36,772 nucleotides of DNA from a virus: positions 1 through 36,772 of IMG/VR virus record IMGVR_UViG_3300043409_000837; one strand, given 5' to 3'. A model generated the notes under the pieces. The model was not told the DNA's origin. It was given only the letters and a program-made list of their open reading frames with translations, and did not search any database. Of the stretch, positions 7,165-16,497 are shown one piece after another. The translations under genes were made by a program, and so were the position numbers. The stretch's first letter is position 1. Each line of letters opens with the position of its first letter.

Positions 7165-9048
7165 TTAGACTTGGAAGAATATGCCGCTAAAATCTACAAC
7201 AAACGTCACGTCAGTTAAAGCAGATGTACTATTAAAGTTAAACCGAATTAATCCTGCACTTGCGTTAAATATGCCAGCACTAAGTGTTCCTGCATATTGT
7301 TCAATTTCATTCTCGGCCAACGTAGATCCAACCGTCAGCGTTGTGCCATCCCAATGAACCGCAGCAGAGTAAAACAAGCCCGTTGCATTGTTATCCATCG
7401 ACACGCTAAGGTTGCCACGCATACGCGCATTTGCGCCGCACTGGAACAGATTGATGTTATCTGTACCACCACCCGTATGAGAACCTGAGATTTTAAAAAA
7501 GAACCCGTAGCACTTGCCGCCAGTGCCGCGACCATCTGAATGCGTCAAAATTGTAGGCAACACCGCAGCGGGTAAAATATAGTCATTAGCGCGTAAACCG
7601 CTGATAATTACATTGCCAACCGTTGACGCCGCGCCTATTTCAACGGCAACGTGTGTGCCTGGAATAAACTCCTGTACAGCATTAGTACCCGCCATATAGG
7701 ACTGTCTTGATGCCTGCAACCCGGTTCCGGCAGAAGAATTTAAAATGACTACGTTGTTGTCAACAAGTTGCGTTGATGTTGCCTGAGCAATTCCAACCCC
7801 AAAATCGCGCAAGACATTGCCAACAATTGAATTGTTGACAAGATAGCCAGGAACTTGAGCGTTAAGCACCACATTGATGCCAACCGTTGTGCTAGGTGCG
7901 CCAGTGTGGGTGATCGAATTGCCCATCACAACAACCGGATCAGCCGCAGGATCGGCGGTCAACGGCGGCAGAAGTTGCACACCATTAGCAACTGCTGCTT
8001 TTACGGTATTAAGGCCAATTATTCCACGCCGCTGCGAATGCTCAATGTGAAATGCTTCCAGGGTTGATGTACGAACGTGGTTGCCAATTGCCGCCCAACC
8101 CAGTGTGCCGCTGATGCTGTAGGCAAAATTGCCAGATGAAAGCAGCATTCCAATCGCAGAATAATTGTAATTAGTTGCAAGAGCCGTTGCATTGCCTGGA
8201 TGATTAAAATTAACTGCATCCGCAGTAGACGATGCTGCAACACCACCAAGAACTACAAATCCATCAGACCCATCCGAGTTTTCATTTGACAGAATTGCAA
8301 AACCACTTGAATCAACACGCGGCCCGTAGATAATAGTGTCTACGCTGTTGGTTAGGTTTTGATGCAACGCAATCCCTGTTCCTGCGGTGATCTTCACGTC
8401 ACGCAATGTGACCTGCGTTGAGCTGGCCGGTATGGTTATAAACTCTGCAATGTTGCCGGTGTCTTTATAGTAGCCACTATCAAGCAGCGTTTTTGTGCCA
8501 AGTGCAATGCTGCCGGTATTGCCTACTTTACTCGCCAGATACGCCGTTTCGGTAGGCGCATAAATTCTAGCCGAGGCAACAATTGCTGCATTAACCGCAG
8601 TCCTGTCAACCGTAGCGTTGTCAGCAACAGCGCCAAAATCTTGCGGGGAAACCATCTGCCGCAGTTTGGTCTGCACGGTTTCGGCAACCGCGCCGCTGCC
8701 GGAAGCAATGAACCCGATCAGGCTTGAACCGCTTGAGGCCGCAAGTGAGGCTGAATCCACCGCACCGGCAATATTGTCGTAACTGCCAATTTGCGTTGCG
8801 GTGGAAGTTTGCAGTACGAATTTATAGACGCTAGTGGTAGTCAACCAAAGCTGACTGGGCAAGCGGCCTGCGGAATCAAGCACAATCGGGTTTGTATTGG
8901 CAACATTGCCCGCACTGGTAGTATAGGAAGTCAGTGGCGTTGTGGTGCCTGCCGCATAGGTGTAGATCAGGCCACCGGCCAACGGCGCGCCATTGTTATC
9001 AAAAAGCTGCCATCCTGCGCCGGCAAAAAGAGAAAGATTAACGGCCAT
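7165..9048 (-). CDS. Tailspike with beta-helix (pectate-lyase-like) domain
   Basis: This 627-residue protein begins with a phage adhesin anchor domain (LFAGAGWQLFDNNGAPLAGG, residues 7-26, to about 95). A linker follows, then the SPQDFGAVADN motif at about 134-144, which marks the start of right-handed beta-helix tailspikes. Beyond it are many short Val/Ile/Asn strands (NSI, NNVVI, GNVII) as expected for a parallel helix. The C-terminal ~130 residues (from about GTGGKCYGFFFKISG) form a jelly-roll-like cap. Such spikes bind and often cut capsule or O-antigen; no catalytic residues can be picked out by eye. It follows the tail fibre gene with a 22-base gap containing AAGGA. Confidence 0.85.
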   Translation of the reverse strand: MAVNLSLFAGAGWQLFDNNGAPLAGGLIYTYAAGTTTPLTSYTTSAGNVANTNPIVLDSAGRLPSQLWLTTTSVYKFVLQTSTATQIGSYDNIAGAVDSASLAASSGSSLIGFIASGSGAVAETVQTKLRQMVSPQDFGAVADNATVDRTAVNAAIVASARIYAPTETAYLASKVGNTGSIALGTKTLLDSGYYKDTGNIAEFITIPASSTQVTLRDVKITAGTGIALHQNLTNSVDTIIYGPRVDSSGFAILSNENSDGSDGFVVLGGVAASSTADAVNFNHPGNATALATNYNYSAIGMLLSSGNFAYSISGTLGWAAIGNHVRTSTLEAFHIEHSQRRGIIGLNTVKAAVANGVQLLPPLTADPAADPVVVMGNSITHTGAPSTTVGINVVLNAQVPGYLVNNSIVGNVLRDFGVGIAQATSTQLVDNNVVILNSSAGTGLQASRQSYMAGTNAVQEFIPGTHVAVEIGAASTVGNVIISGLRANDYILPAAVLPTILTHSDGRGTGGKCYGFFFKISGSHTGGGTDNINLFQCGANARMRGNLSVSMDNNATGLFYSAAVHWDGTTLTVGSTLAENEIEQYAGTLSAGIFNASAGLIRFNFNSTSALTDVTFVVDFSGIFFQV

Positions 9049-9070
9049 GATGTTCCTTATTCGTTAAACA

Positions 9071-10972
9071 CTATTTTGCCTCTAATGCGGCAATTCGTGC
9101 AGTTAATGATTCTATAGTCGCCAGTGCCTTTTGCAGCGACAAGACCGTTACCGCAAGCACCGACCGATCATAGTAGCCCCACGGTTTGCCGTCCTCTGGT
9201 TCTGGCGCTGCCTCTGGCCCAATAGCCGCGTTGACGTTTTGAGCGTAAAAGCCAAGCTGTCGATCTTTGCCGAAGGTGTCTTTTTTCTCGTCGTTGTAAA
9301 ACCAGTAGCCAGGAGCCAACTGCTTGAGCATTGCATCTGGATCAGGTGGCGTACCATCTTTAATTTTCCACGTTTCATCCGACACGGATGAGATGACACC
9401 AGCAGCAGAGAATGTCGCAGTCCCCGCACCGTAAGCCCCCATTGTGACGATGCCTGCGTTTGAAACAATCAACAAGTCCGCAAGGGTTGTGCTGATAAGC
9501 GAGTAGCCAGATGTGCCGCAGAAAAATTGCAACTGATTGGACGTTAGGCGCAAAGTACCTGCCGCAGTGCTGGCGCTGCTGGCTAACAGAACACCAGCCG
9601 AGGCAGTGATAAGGCCCGTTGCACTTAGCGTTGTAAATTTACCCGCCGCCGCCGTTGTAGCGCCAACAGTGCCGTTAATGTTGATGCTGGCAGTGCCGGT
9701 CAAGTTGGTGACGGTGCCGCTGGACGGTGTGCCGAGCGCCCCGCCGTTCACCACAAACGCGCCAGCCGACCCTACTGCTACGCCAAGCGCAGTAACAACG
9801 CCGGTTCCTGTAGTCGTTGTGGCTGGTGTTACGCCAGCCCCACCGCCGAGAACCAACGAGCCAGCCGCAAGCGCCGCCGAGGATGCCCAGGTAGCCGCGC
9901 TTGAGAAGTAAGGAATGCCGCCCGAGGTGCCAGCAACCGTCAACGCGGGGGTCGTGGTGGCAGTTGCAACGGTGATGATCCCGCCAGTAAAGCTAACGCT
10001 GGTAACGGTGCCGCTGCCCTTGTTGTTAAACGTATTCCAATCGGTGCTGGTCAGGTAACCGTTGACCGACGTTGTAGCGGCTGGCATTGAGATTGCAGGT
10101 GTAGCGCCGCCCGAGCTGACAACCGGAGAGGTGCCTGTCACGCTAGTCACCGTCCCCGAGGTGCCGGTCAAAGTGCCGCCTGAGAGCGTCAGGCCACCCG
10201 CCACGCTGATTTCCTCTGCCGCGCCGGTAGATGCCGTGGTTCTTCCCAAAAGCCTTGCCGTTGCCATCGTAAGCCCGTTGGCGCTGGCATAGGCGCTAGG
10301 TGCCACATAGTCCGTTGCTGCCACGGCGGCCGACAGTGCGGTGCCGTTGCCTTTGACCACGCCGGTCACGGTTGTAGAGAGCGTGATTGCCGGGGTTGTT
10401 GTTGCGGTGGCTACCGTCCCCGCCAACCCGTTGGCCGACACCACGGACACGCTGGTGACTGTGCCGGTGGTTGGCGTTGTCCAAGTTGGAGTTCCTGCGC
10501 CTGCGCTGGTCAGCACTTGGCCCAATGTGCCTGCCGCACTAACCGCCAGTGCGGGGCCGGTGCCGTAAGCTATGCCGCCCGCCGTGGGGCTGTTGTCGAG
10601 GTTGTAGTTGGCGATGGTGCCGGTCTGCACAACCGGCTGGAGGTAAGCCCCTTGAATGGCCGCTTCAGCGTTCTCAAACCGCGACATCATTGACATCAAT
10701 TGCGCGGTGTCAAGGGTCGCCAAGAAGTCGCCCGACTGATCTTCGTACTGTGGGGCAATGTTCTGGTTGATCTGAATCAGCAGCTCGGTCAGGTCTGGCT
10801 GGTTAGGTGGCCCAAGTTGCAGTTCTTCCAGCGTGATGGGGTTGTTGCCGCTGCCTGTCAGAACAAACAGGTTGAGAAAGAACCGATACCACTCCCGCGC
10901 CATGAGGCCGGTGCGCTCGTCCATAAACGGCACCCGAGGCGCGGGGATATTGGTGATGTTGAGTTCGGCCAC
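9071..10972 (-). CDS. Tail fibre with C-terminal peptidase S74 chaperone
   Basis: A 633-residue fibre. Residues 1-110 form a conserved N-terminal anchor (MAELNITNIPAPRVPF...EWYRFFLNLF). A long Thr/Val/Gly/Ala shaft carries repeated GTVTSV-type units. The end, from about residue 528, is an intramolecular chaperone of the endosialidase/S74 family. It shows the SDxxxK signature (SDETWK), then DRQLGFYAQNV and a C-terminal coiled coil (LQKALATIESLTARIAALEAK-type). S74 domains trimerise the fibre and then cut themselves off at the Ser. The GTG start overlaps the upstream TAG (TAGTG). Two adhesins in a row may give receptor breadth. Confidence 0.87.
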   Translation of the reverse strand: MAELNITNIPAPRVPFMDERTGLMAREWYRFFLNLFVLTGSGNNPITLEELQLGPPNQPDLTELLIQINQNIAPQYEDQSGDFLATLDTAQLMSMMSRFENAEAAIQGAYLQPVVQTGTIANYNLDNSPTAGGIAYGTGPALAVSAAGTLGQVLTSAGAGTPTWTTPTTGTVTSVSVVSANGLAGTVATATTTPAITLSTTVTGVVKGNGTALSAAVAATDYVAPSAYASANGLTMATARLLGRTTASTGAAEEISVAGGLTLSGGTLTGTSGTVTSVTGTSPVVSSGGATPAISMPAATTSVNGYLTSTDWNTFNNKGSGTVTSVSFTGGIITVATATTTPALTVAGTSGGIPYFSSAATWASSAALAAGSLVLGGGAGVTPATTTTGTGVVTALGVAVGSAGAFVVNGGALGTPSSGTVTNLTGTASININGTVGATTAAAGKFTTLSATGLITASAGVLLASSASTAAGTLRLTSNQLQFFCGTSGYSLISTTLADLLIVSNAGIVTMGAYGAGTATFSAAGVISSVSDETWKIKDGTPPDPDAMLKQLAPGYWFYNDEKKDTFGKDRQLGFYAQNVNAAIGPEAAPEPEDGKPWGYYDRSVLAVTVLSLQKALATIESLTARIAALEAK

Positions 10973-12408
10973 TAGCTACTCGTTGGCGTCACAAACAGTT
11001 CAGCACCCATAATGGCAATCTTGACCGGATCGGTGCCAGACACTTCATACACCCTGTCGCGGATCTTCTCGGTCATGCCAAGCCGCCGCCAGATGGTGCG
11101 GTAACCGTAAGTGCCAATCTCGCCCATCGACTTCCAATGCTCGTTTGACCAAGTATGCCCTGCATCGTCCGACCAGCGCAGCATGACTTGCGGGTCGCTG
11201 CCTTGTCCATCATTAAGGCCCACACCCGTCTGAGCGTCCAATTGAAGCGAGTGGTGCGCGGTGCGCTTAAGGTTATTCTGGCCTGTCGGCAAAGCTCTCC
11301 ACGACCGCAACCATTTTTGAATTTGACCGTCATCGGCGTAAACGTCAAGGTCGTAAGCATACAGCCGCCCGTCCTCGTAGTCCCCAACCACAACCTCACT
11401 GTTGAACGACATTTGACAGTTGCTACGGTGCCGTGTGAATTGCCCGTTTTCAAACCCTGCGCGTTCATGCCACAACTGAGTAGACACGTCATACACCCAA
11501 GTCGCGTTGGCTGACGGAAATATCAGCACATAGAACGGATGGCCGTCCTGCTGGTAGGTGTAGGCAATAGCGTCTGTAATGTTGCCATAACCCTGAATGG
11601 CGTATTCAACCGCATTGGTGGAGATCCGCGCGGGCGTGTATCCATTAGCGCGGTAGACAATCCCCCGGCCTCTAGCATCCGACCCCAGCCAGAACACGCT
11701 GTTGTCGAGCTTGGCAACAGAGTATGCGGCCTCGCAACCAACTTCCATAAACGCACCTTGAATCCGCGCCAAGGGGAAGTCCGGCGTCCCCGCGTCATAC
11801 CAGACCTCAACGCTGGTGGTGCCAAATATAAATATCTCGCGGTGGTCTACGATCAGCGCAATTACGTTGTCTGGGTAGCCTTCGGCACTGGCAAAGTCCA
11901 GCGGGTCAATGGATGTGCCGTCCAGCAGGCTGGTTACCCAAAACTTCTGCGAGTTTGGTTCGTTGAATACGAAGTAACCATCAAGGTAACCAACCGATCC
12001 GGCGCCGGGAAAGTCTGCGTCGGTAATTTGCCCAAACGCTAATGTGGACGTGTTATAGATGTAACTGACAGGGTTACAAGCAATGAATATCTGCGTGCCA
12101 TTGTCGGCCATGCTGACCGGCCCAGCGCCCGACACAGTGCCAATCAAGGTAACCGTGTAGCTCGTAGTCAGGCTGTAGAAATCACTGCCCGACACCACAT
12201 AGGCGATACCGTTGGTAACCCACAAGCCGCGAATAGGGCCGCTGCCTACGGTGGCAAGCAGTTGCAAGCCTGGACACCGCAGCAAAAAGCCCGCCTCTTT
12301 GCCTGCGCTGCCTCCCGGCACCGCTTCGGGAAACAGGTTGACCATGCGGTTGTCGGCGGCATTGATAGACCGCGCAACATAACTGCCTCCGAGGATGGGG
12401 GTTTTCAA
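10972..12408 (-). CDS. P22 gp10-like tail hub / packaged-DNA stabilisation protein
   Basis: The 478-residue protein starts KTPILGGSYVARSINAADNRMVNLFPE, the typical opening of gp10-like stabilisation proteins. It continues as a beta-propeller-like series of strands (GLWVTNGIAYVVSG, VSMADNGTQIFIA, YLDGYFVFNE, IFIFGTTSVEVWYDAG). It should close the portal channel after packaging and carry the spike or needle. The start is TTG directly after the gp4-like gene TAA, with no gap; the conserved N-terminus makes this start convincing. It overlaps the fibre gene by one base. Confidence 0.85.
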   Translation of the reverse strand: MKTPILGGSYVARSINAADNRMVNLFPEAVPGGSAGKEAGFLLRCPGLQLLATVGSGPIRGLWVTNGIAYVVSGSDFYSLTTSYTVTLIGTVSGAGPVSMADNGTQIFIACNPVSYIYNTSTLAFGQITDADFPGAGSVGYLDGYFVFNEPNSQKFWVTSLLDGTSIDPLDFASAEGYPDNVIALIVDHREIFIFGTTSVEVWYDAGTPDFPLARIQGAFMEVGCEAAYSVAKLDNSVFWLGSDARGRGIVYRANGYTPARISTNAVEYAIQGYGNITDAIAYTYQQDGHPFYVLIFPSANATWVYDVSTQLWHERAGFENGQFTRHRSNCQMSFNSEVVVGDYEDGRLYAYDLDVYADDGQIQKWLRSWRALPTGQNNLKRTAHHSLQLDAQTGVGLNDGQGSDPQVMLRWSDDAGHTWSNEHWKSMGEIGTYGYRTIWRRLGMTEKIRDRVYEVSGTDPVKIAIMGAELFVTPTSS

Positions 12409-13122
12409 TTAGTAATTGCCACTGTAGATATTAAACCGCTGGCGGGTTGCCACAATGCTGTACGGCAAACTCATCACATCGTCGGGGTTGTTGATCCGCT
12501 TGATGTTGCGCTTGCTTGACATGGCAATCCGCTGCACTTGGGGCGGCGGCTCCACGCCAAACTCGGCAGCAATCTCAGCCGCCAGGTTGAAACGAAAACA
12601 GCGCAAATAGCCGGGAGGAACCACCAACGTGGTCGCCAGCGTAGCCGGTTCAACCAACTCGGTGACGCTAATAATGTGCCATGACAACGCCTTAGTCGGC
12701 ACCGGATAGATCGTCATTTCTATGTTTGGCATTGTCATGTTCACAAACAAGACCTGCGGGTAGGTGCTGGTCACTGTCTTTACTGCAATGCCGTTGTACT
12801 GCGCTTGGTTTATCAGTTTGATGCCAAAACTGATGTTGTTTGACGGGTCGCGGAAGTACGTTGAATCGTCAACCAACACCGGACGGTTGCCCACAAAATC
12901 ACCCGTAGGCCCCAGAGTGCGTGTTGAGGTAGACGCAGGCCAGGTGAACACTTGGTCTTGCGTCGAGAACACCGACAGGCGTTCAGCCGACCAGCTATCA
13001 AGCATCTGGTTCAACGCGGTCAACGCATCGGCTGAAGTTGCTGCCGATGGCGTTTCGCCTTCGGCTAGTTGGCCGATCAGGCGCAACGCTCCGTTGATCT
13101 GGTCGCCAGCGGAAGTGGTCAT
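12409..13122 (-). CDS. P22 gp4-like tail accessory / head-tail adaptor protein
   Basis: A 237-residue protein with a helical N-terminus (GDQINGALRLIGQLAEGETPS...LNQMLDSWSAERLS) characteristic of gp4-like adaptors that bind under the portal ring. A beta-rich middle follows (FTWPAS, RPVLVDDSTYFRD). The C-terminus includes VPPGYLRCFRFNLAAEIAAEFG, also typical. In P22 this protein extends the portal and prepares for gp10, and here the gp10-like gene follows immediately. Its ATG overlaps the upstream small gene (ATGA). Confidence 0.85.
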   Translation of the reverse strand: MTTSAGDQINGALRLIGQLAEGETPSAATSADALTALNQMLDSWSAERLSVFSTQDQVFTWPASTSTRTLGPTGDFVGNRPVLVDDSTYFRDPSNNISFGIKLINQAQYNGIAVKTVTSTYPQVLFVNMTMPNIEMTIYPVPTKALSWHIISVTELVEPATLATTLVVPPGYLRCFRFNLAAEIAAEFGVEPPPQVQRIAMSSKRNIKRINNPDDVMSLPYSIVATRQRFNIYSGNY

Positions 13123-13304
13123 GCCGCAATCTCCTTACGCGGTCTGCCGCGAGGTTTTGCCAGTTCGTTCAGTACGGGTTCGCTAGGTGTCAACAGCGCC
13201 CCGGCGTCATACCGCACCCAGCCACTTTTTTCATCGTACGTTGCTTCGGCCTCTGCAATAGCGACCTTGTTTCCGTGGACGGGATGCCGCAAGTAGATGA
13301 CCAT
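13119..13304 (-). CDS. Small conserved protein with basic RGRPRK tail (61 aa)
   Basis: A 61-residue protein, MVIYLRHPVHGNKVAI followed by a short acidic stretch and GWVRYD, ending RGRPRKEIAA, which resembles an AT-hook core. Proteins of this type sit before the gp4-like adaptor in related podoviruses. Function unknown; DNA contact by the basic tail is a guess. AAGGAAT lies before the ATG, just after the terminator hairpin at 13310-13348. Its stop overlaps the adaptor ATG. Confidence 0.7.
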   Translation of the reverse strand: MVIYLRHPVHGNKVAIAEAEATYDEKSGWVRYDAGALLTPSEPVLNELAKPRGRPRKEIAA

Positions 13305-13309
13305 GATAT

Positions 13310-13348
13310 TCCTTAAAAACCACCTCGCGGCTGTTACGCCGCGAGGTG
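13310..13348 (-). terminator. Intrinsic terminator inside the late operon
   Basis: A perfect 11-base-pair inverted repeat (CACCTCGCGGC, 6-base loop, GCCGCGAGGTG at 13321-13348) is followed on the minus strand by GTTTTTAAGG. It lies between the coat/decoration genes and the tail-completion genes. It could reduce downstream transcription so that coat-region genes are made in larger amounts. Confidence 0.8.
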
Positions 13349-13354
13349 TTATTA

Positions 13355-13777
13355 CTAAGCTACGCGATAAACGGTGTACGCAGCGGTGCCGGTTTTGCGG
13401 AACAGGAACTGAGCCGCACCACCAACGCCAGCCGCGCTGCCGGTGATAGCCACAACCAGATTGCCTACCGCAGTAATGCCTGTGCCAACCACCATCGTAA
13501 CCAAGCCGGTGCTGGTGCCAATGTTGATAACCGTCAGCCTGAACGTGCTGTTGGTTTTCATGTTGGTCATTACCGCGTCGATTGCGGTTGCCGTAGGCAT
13601 GGTAAGACTTGAGGCCGTAGTCGTTGGATCTACTACCAACAGACCACCTAAAACTTGCGTGGTGGTCAAGGTTGCCGTGGACGTTGCCGTTTGCGGCGCT
13701 GCTTGGACTTCAATTTCCAACTCACTCGTATTGCCATCAGTAAACTGATAGCCACCACCAACTGATGCGAGAGCCAT
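13355..13777 (-). CDS. Small capsid-associated (decoration-like) protein (140 aa)
   Basis: A Thr/Val/Ala-rich, beta-strand-rich protein of 140 residues (YQFTDGNTSELEIEVQAAPQ; FRLTVINIGTSTGLVTMVVG; QFLFRKTGTAAYTVYRVA). It has a strong AGGAG ribosome site and lies between the coat gene and a terminator, so it is probably made in quantity. This position and composition fit a head decoration or head-fibre protein, but no family was recognised. The regular alternation of short hydrophobic and Thr/Ser-rich stretches resembles a trimeric beta fold. Confidence 0.68.
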   Translation of the reverse strand: MALASVGGGYQFTDGNTSELEIEVQAAPQTATSTATLTTTQVLGGLLVVDPTTTASSLTMPTATAIDAVMTNMKTNSTFRLTVINIGTSTGLVTMVVGTGITAVGNLVVAITGSAAGVGGAAQFLFRKTGTAAYTVYRVA

Positions 13778-13806
13778 GATTGTTTCTCCTAAAGTGTTAA
13801 GTTGCC

Positions 13807-13823
13807 CCCGCGTTTAACGCGGG
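13807..13823 (-). terminator. Short hairpin after the coat gene (weak attenuator)
   Basis: CCCGCG, loop TTTAA, CGCGGG lies 10 bases past the coat stop. The minus-strand sequence after it is not a T-run, so it is more likely a transcript-stabilising stem or partial attenuator than a full terminator. Confidence 0.4.
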
Positions 13824-13833
13824 AGCAGTTTGG

Positions 13834-15042
13834 TTAGCCCCAGATCCGGCAAGCCATCGGTGGGCGAATGGTATTGAAACCATACAGCACATCGACACGG
13901 CAGGGCATACGGTCGTTGTTGATATCGTACTGACGCACGATCCGCATCGAAATCCCGTTATGCACCTGGCGCGAAGCCATATCAACGCCTTGCGGGAGCA
14001 AGAGGTCAGCCGTAGCCAGCGTGATCGCATTCTTGTGATAGACCAAGTTCTGCGGGTACACGGTAGACGCGGTTCCAACGAACGTAACCGCAGCGTTGTT
14101 AGCGGGGAACGCATCAATGGTTGCCAGCGCGTTTGCAGCCGTGTACATCGGCGGCGAGATAGCCATATTCGCCATGTCGCCACCGGACGCCGTTTGCGCT
14201 GCGGTCACCACAAACTGTTGCAGGCTACCAGTGCTAAGACGGGTCTGCGGGTTGACCGCATACACGCCAGCAATGGTGAACACATCGCCCACAGTAACTG
14301 TGGTGGTTGAGGTAAGGCCATCAAGGGTAATGGTGGCTTGCCCTTGGGTAGCGACCGTTTCGTTAACCAAGATGGTTCCCGCGCGGCTACCCGTGGTGTG
14401 ATTGACAATCGACTGAGACATGTTCATCTCATCGAAGCCCAACACACCTTCGCCCATCATGCCGGTTTTAAACTGGCGAGAAATGGTACCCGTCGGGTTA
14501 AAGAATCCGGTCATACCGTTGACCAAGCCAGCGTTAGCGGCAGGGTTCACGGTGGCGTAGCGCGGCGACATGGGCGCAGCCGACTCGTTCAGCTTTTGTT
14601 GCGCTTGCAACAGAACCAGAGCGGTTGCTGGCGTGGTGCCGGGAGTACCAACGGTGTTGAAAATAGACTTGTAAGCGTTGGCAACGTCAGCATCAACACT
14701 CGATGCCAATTGGCTGATACGCGGCTTAAGAACACGTTCCGCAAAGTCGTCCAACTGCATGGTCAGCTCGGCAGAAGTGAAGTTGATGCCGATGTGCTTC
14801 TGGCTGGAAACCGTCAGCGTGGTGTACTGCTCGTTGTCGTCCTGCACTTGCAGTGCGGCACCGTCAGTCACCAAAGCGCGATCCGGCAGACGAATCCGCA
14901 GGGTCGAGCCAATCTTGGCACCTTCAACTGCGAAGCTGTCGTCGTACTCTTTGTTGACGTTGCGGGAGATCACCAGGTTGTTCTCAAGGATCTCAAGAGA
15001 CTTCCTTGTAATCATGTCGATTGTCAATAAACTGTTTGCCAT
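13834..15042 (-). CDS. Major capsid protein, P22 coat-like
   Basis: A 402-residue protein beginning MANSLLTIDMITRKSLEILENNLVI, with EYDDSFAVEGAKIGSTLRIRLP and an FTSAELTMQLDDFAERVLKP segment. These are characteristic of the P22 gp5/coat family (HK97 fold with an inserted beta domain). The predicted insertion lies around residues 225-345, where Thr/Val strands dominate. The C-terminus has RIVRQYDINNDRMPCRVDVLYG. A strong AAAGGAATAGGACA ribosome site precedes the ATG. Scaffold lies upstream, with an antisense homing endonuclease gene between them. Confidence 0.9.
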   Translation of the reverse strand: MANSLLTIDMITRKSLEILENNLVISRNVNKEYDDSFAVEGAKIGSTLRIRLPDRALVTDGAALQVQDDNEQYTTLTVSSQKHIGINFTSAELTMQLDDFAERVLKPRISQLASSVDADVANAYKSIFNTVGTPGTTPATALVLLQAQQKLNESAAPMSPRYATVNPAANAGLVNGMTGFFNPTGTISRQFKTGMMGEGVLGFDEMNMSQSIVNHTTGSRAGTILVNETVATQGQATITLDGLTSTTTVTVGDVFTIAGVYAVNPQTRLSTGSLQQFVVTAAQTASGGDMANMAISPPMYTAANALATIDAFPANNAAVTFVGTASTVYPQNLVYHKNAITLATADLLLPQGVDMASRQVHNGISMRIVRQYDINNDRMPCRVDVLYGFNTIRPPMACRIWG

Positions 15043-15103
15043 TGTCCTATTCCTTTAAGGATGTTAGAATGAAGATTCCATAACCACCGAAAGGCGGCAC
15101 AAC

Positions 15104-15727
15104 ATGATTAGCGTCACGATAGAAGAAATCGAATACCGATTTTTTGACCATCTTTACGCTGTTTCGCGCTGTGGAAAAGCTATCAGAAAGTTGCAACCTT
15201 ATGCCCCTACAAAGCATCCCGAAGGTTATTTGTGTTTGGGGCATCGGCTTATGCACCGCATTGTGGCAGCTTGTTGGCTTGAAGATTTTGAGCCGAGCAA
15301 ACAAGTCCATCACATTAACGGTGACAAAACCGACAACCGTGCCAACAACCTTGAATGTCTTACGCAAATAGAGCATCTGCAAGAACGGCATAGCGACATG
15401 CTTGTTCAAAACGGAAAATACATCCGTACTCCAGAAACGCGGGAGAAGATTCGCAAATATCGCACCGGACGGGTTACGTCCGATGAGACAAAGGCTAAGC
15501 AACGTGCCGCACTTCTTGGCCGCAAACGTCCTCTTTTTGCTCGTGCTGGTCATAGCGATGCTTCCAAAAAAGCGCGAAGTCTCGCCCATCACCGCAATAC
15601 TGCTTGCAGAGTTATGGGTGTTGAATATCGCTCCTTCGCGGAGGCGGCTAAGATCACTGGCATTCATAGGTTTACACTTAGAAAAAGATGCCTTTCTGAT
15701 AACTTTCCTGATTACGAATTATGCTAG
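15104..15727 (+). CDS. HNH homing endonuclease, antisense between coat and scaffold
   Basis: A 207-residue protein. An HNH core spans about 43-87 (GHRLMHRIVAACWLEDF, HHINGDKTDNRANNLECLT, with His69/His70, Asn78 and Asn82). NUMOD3-like repeats follow (TPETREKIRKYRTGR and SDETKAKQRAALLGRKRP). A C-terminal NUMOD1/helix-turn-helix-like segment follows (SFAEAAKITGIHRFTLRKR). This is the standard domain order of phage free-standing homing endonucleases. It is the only rightward gene in the late region. Its TAG overlaps the scaffold TAG in the palindrome CTAG, so the two genes converge to a shared end. The enzyme should nick intron-less or HNH-less relatives near the coat locus. Confidence 0.9.
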   Translation: MISVTIEEIEYRFFDHLYAVSRCGKAIRKLQPYAPTKHPEGYLCLGHRLMHRIVAACWLEDFEPSKQVHHINGDKTDNRANNLECLTQIEHLQERHSDMLVQNGKYIRTPETREKIRKYRTGRVTSDETKAKQRAALLGRKRPLFARAGHSDASKKARSLAHHRNTACRVMGVEYRSFAEAAKITGIHRFTLRKRCLSDNFPDYELC

Positions 15728-16497
15728 CGGAGCCTCGCTTCCTGCTTTTTCACTTGTCTTGCCCTTTCAGCTTCAATCCACTGGCTTGTGGTCATGGTTT
15801 TAATTGACCTTGGGTCTGTGGTATCAAAACTGCCGGAGTGACCTCCGCGAGCGGTGACGGGTGAAATCGGCGCAGGTGCGCTGGATGTGCGTTTTGTTAC
15901 GGGTTCAGAAGCAATTTTTGCTTCCAATCTTCCAATCTCTTTTGCCTGCAAGAACGGTTCTAGGCGGGATATGCGGTCAGCTTCCTTGGGGTTTGTGCCG
16001 AGATAGTATGCAATATCAGGGCCGTTATCCGAGGCTTGAATCGTCTGGGCCATCACCTGAGTAATCGGTAGCTTGGGGTTGTACGCAACTTGTTCAAAGT
16101 CCTCGTATTTGCCCCGCGCATCTTCTTCCTTCTCGTGATAGTTCCCAAGCAATTCTTGTTGCTGTTTCGCGTACTGTTGCTGCTGAACAATCTGCTGCGC
16201 CTTGGAAGTCGTCAGTGCCTCAACGTATTCCTCGGTGGTAGTAAACTGTTCCGGCTTTACATGCTCCACAGGGGCTGGCTTTGGTGCTTCGGCCTGCCTT
16301 GCTTCGCGCTCCCACTTTCGCTGCTCTCGTGCAAGTCTCTTGCCGATGGCTGCGTCAAGATCCTCTTGGGTAAATACCTTCGGAGTTTCCTTAACTTCGC
16401 CTTCGGATGCTTCTACCGGCGCTACAGTCTCTGGTTCAGGCGCTGCCGTAGCTACCTGTTCCGGCGCGGGTACTTCCGCTAGTACTTCTTCAGACAT
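15724..16497 (-). CDS. Scaffolding protein
   Basis: This 257-residue, highly charged, Glu/Gln/Ala/Pro-rich protein lies just upstream of the coat gene. It has an acidic low-complexity start, then a coiled coil with a KRLAREQRKWEREARQAE stretch and a Gln-rich helix (about 95-120). The C-terminus is basic (WIEAERARQVKKQEARLR). Phage scaffolds bind coat through a basic C-terminal helix. The TFTQEDLDAAIGKRLAREQRKWE-type opening is common in scaffolds of many tailed phages. Function: guides procapsid assembly and leaves before packaging. Confidence 0.82.
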   Translation of the reverse strand: MSEEVLAEVPAPEQVATAAPEPETVAPVEASEGEVKETPKVFTQEDLDAAIGKRLAREQRKWEREARQAEAPKPAPVEHVKPEQFTTTEEYVEALTTSKAQQIVQQQQYAKQQQELLGNYHEKEEDARGKYEDFEQVAYNPKLPITQVMAQTIQASDNGPDIAYYLGTNPKEADRISRLEPFLQAKEIGRLEAKIASEPVTKRTSSAPAPISPVTARGGHSGSFDTTDPRSIKTMTTSQWIEAERARQVKKQEARLR

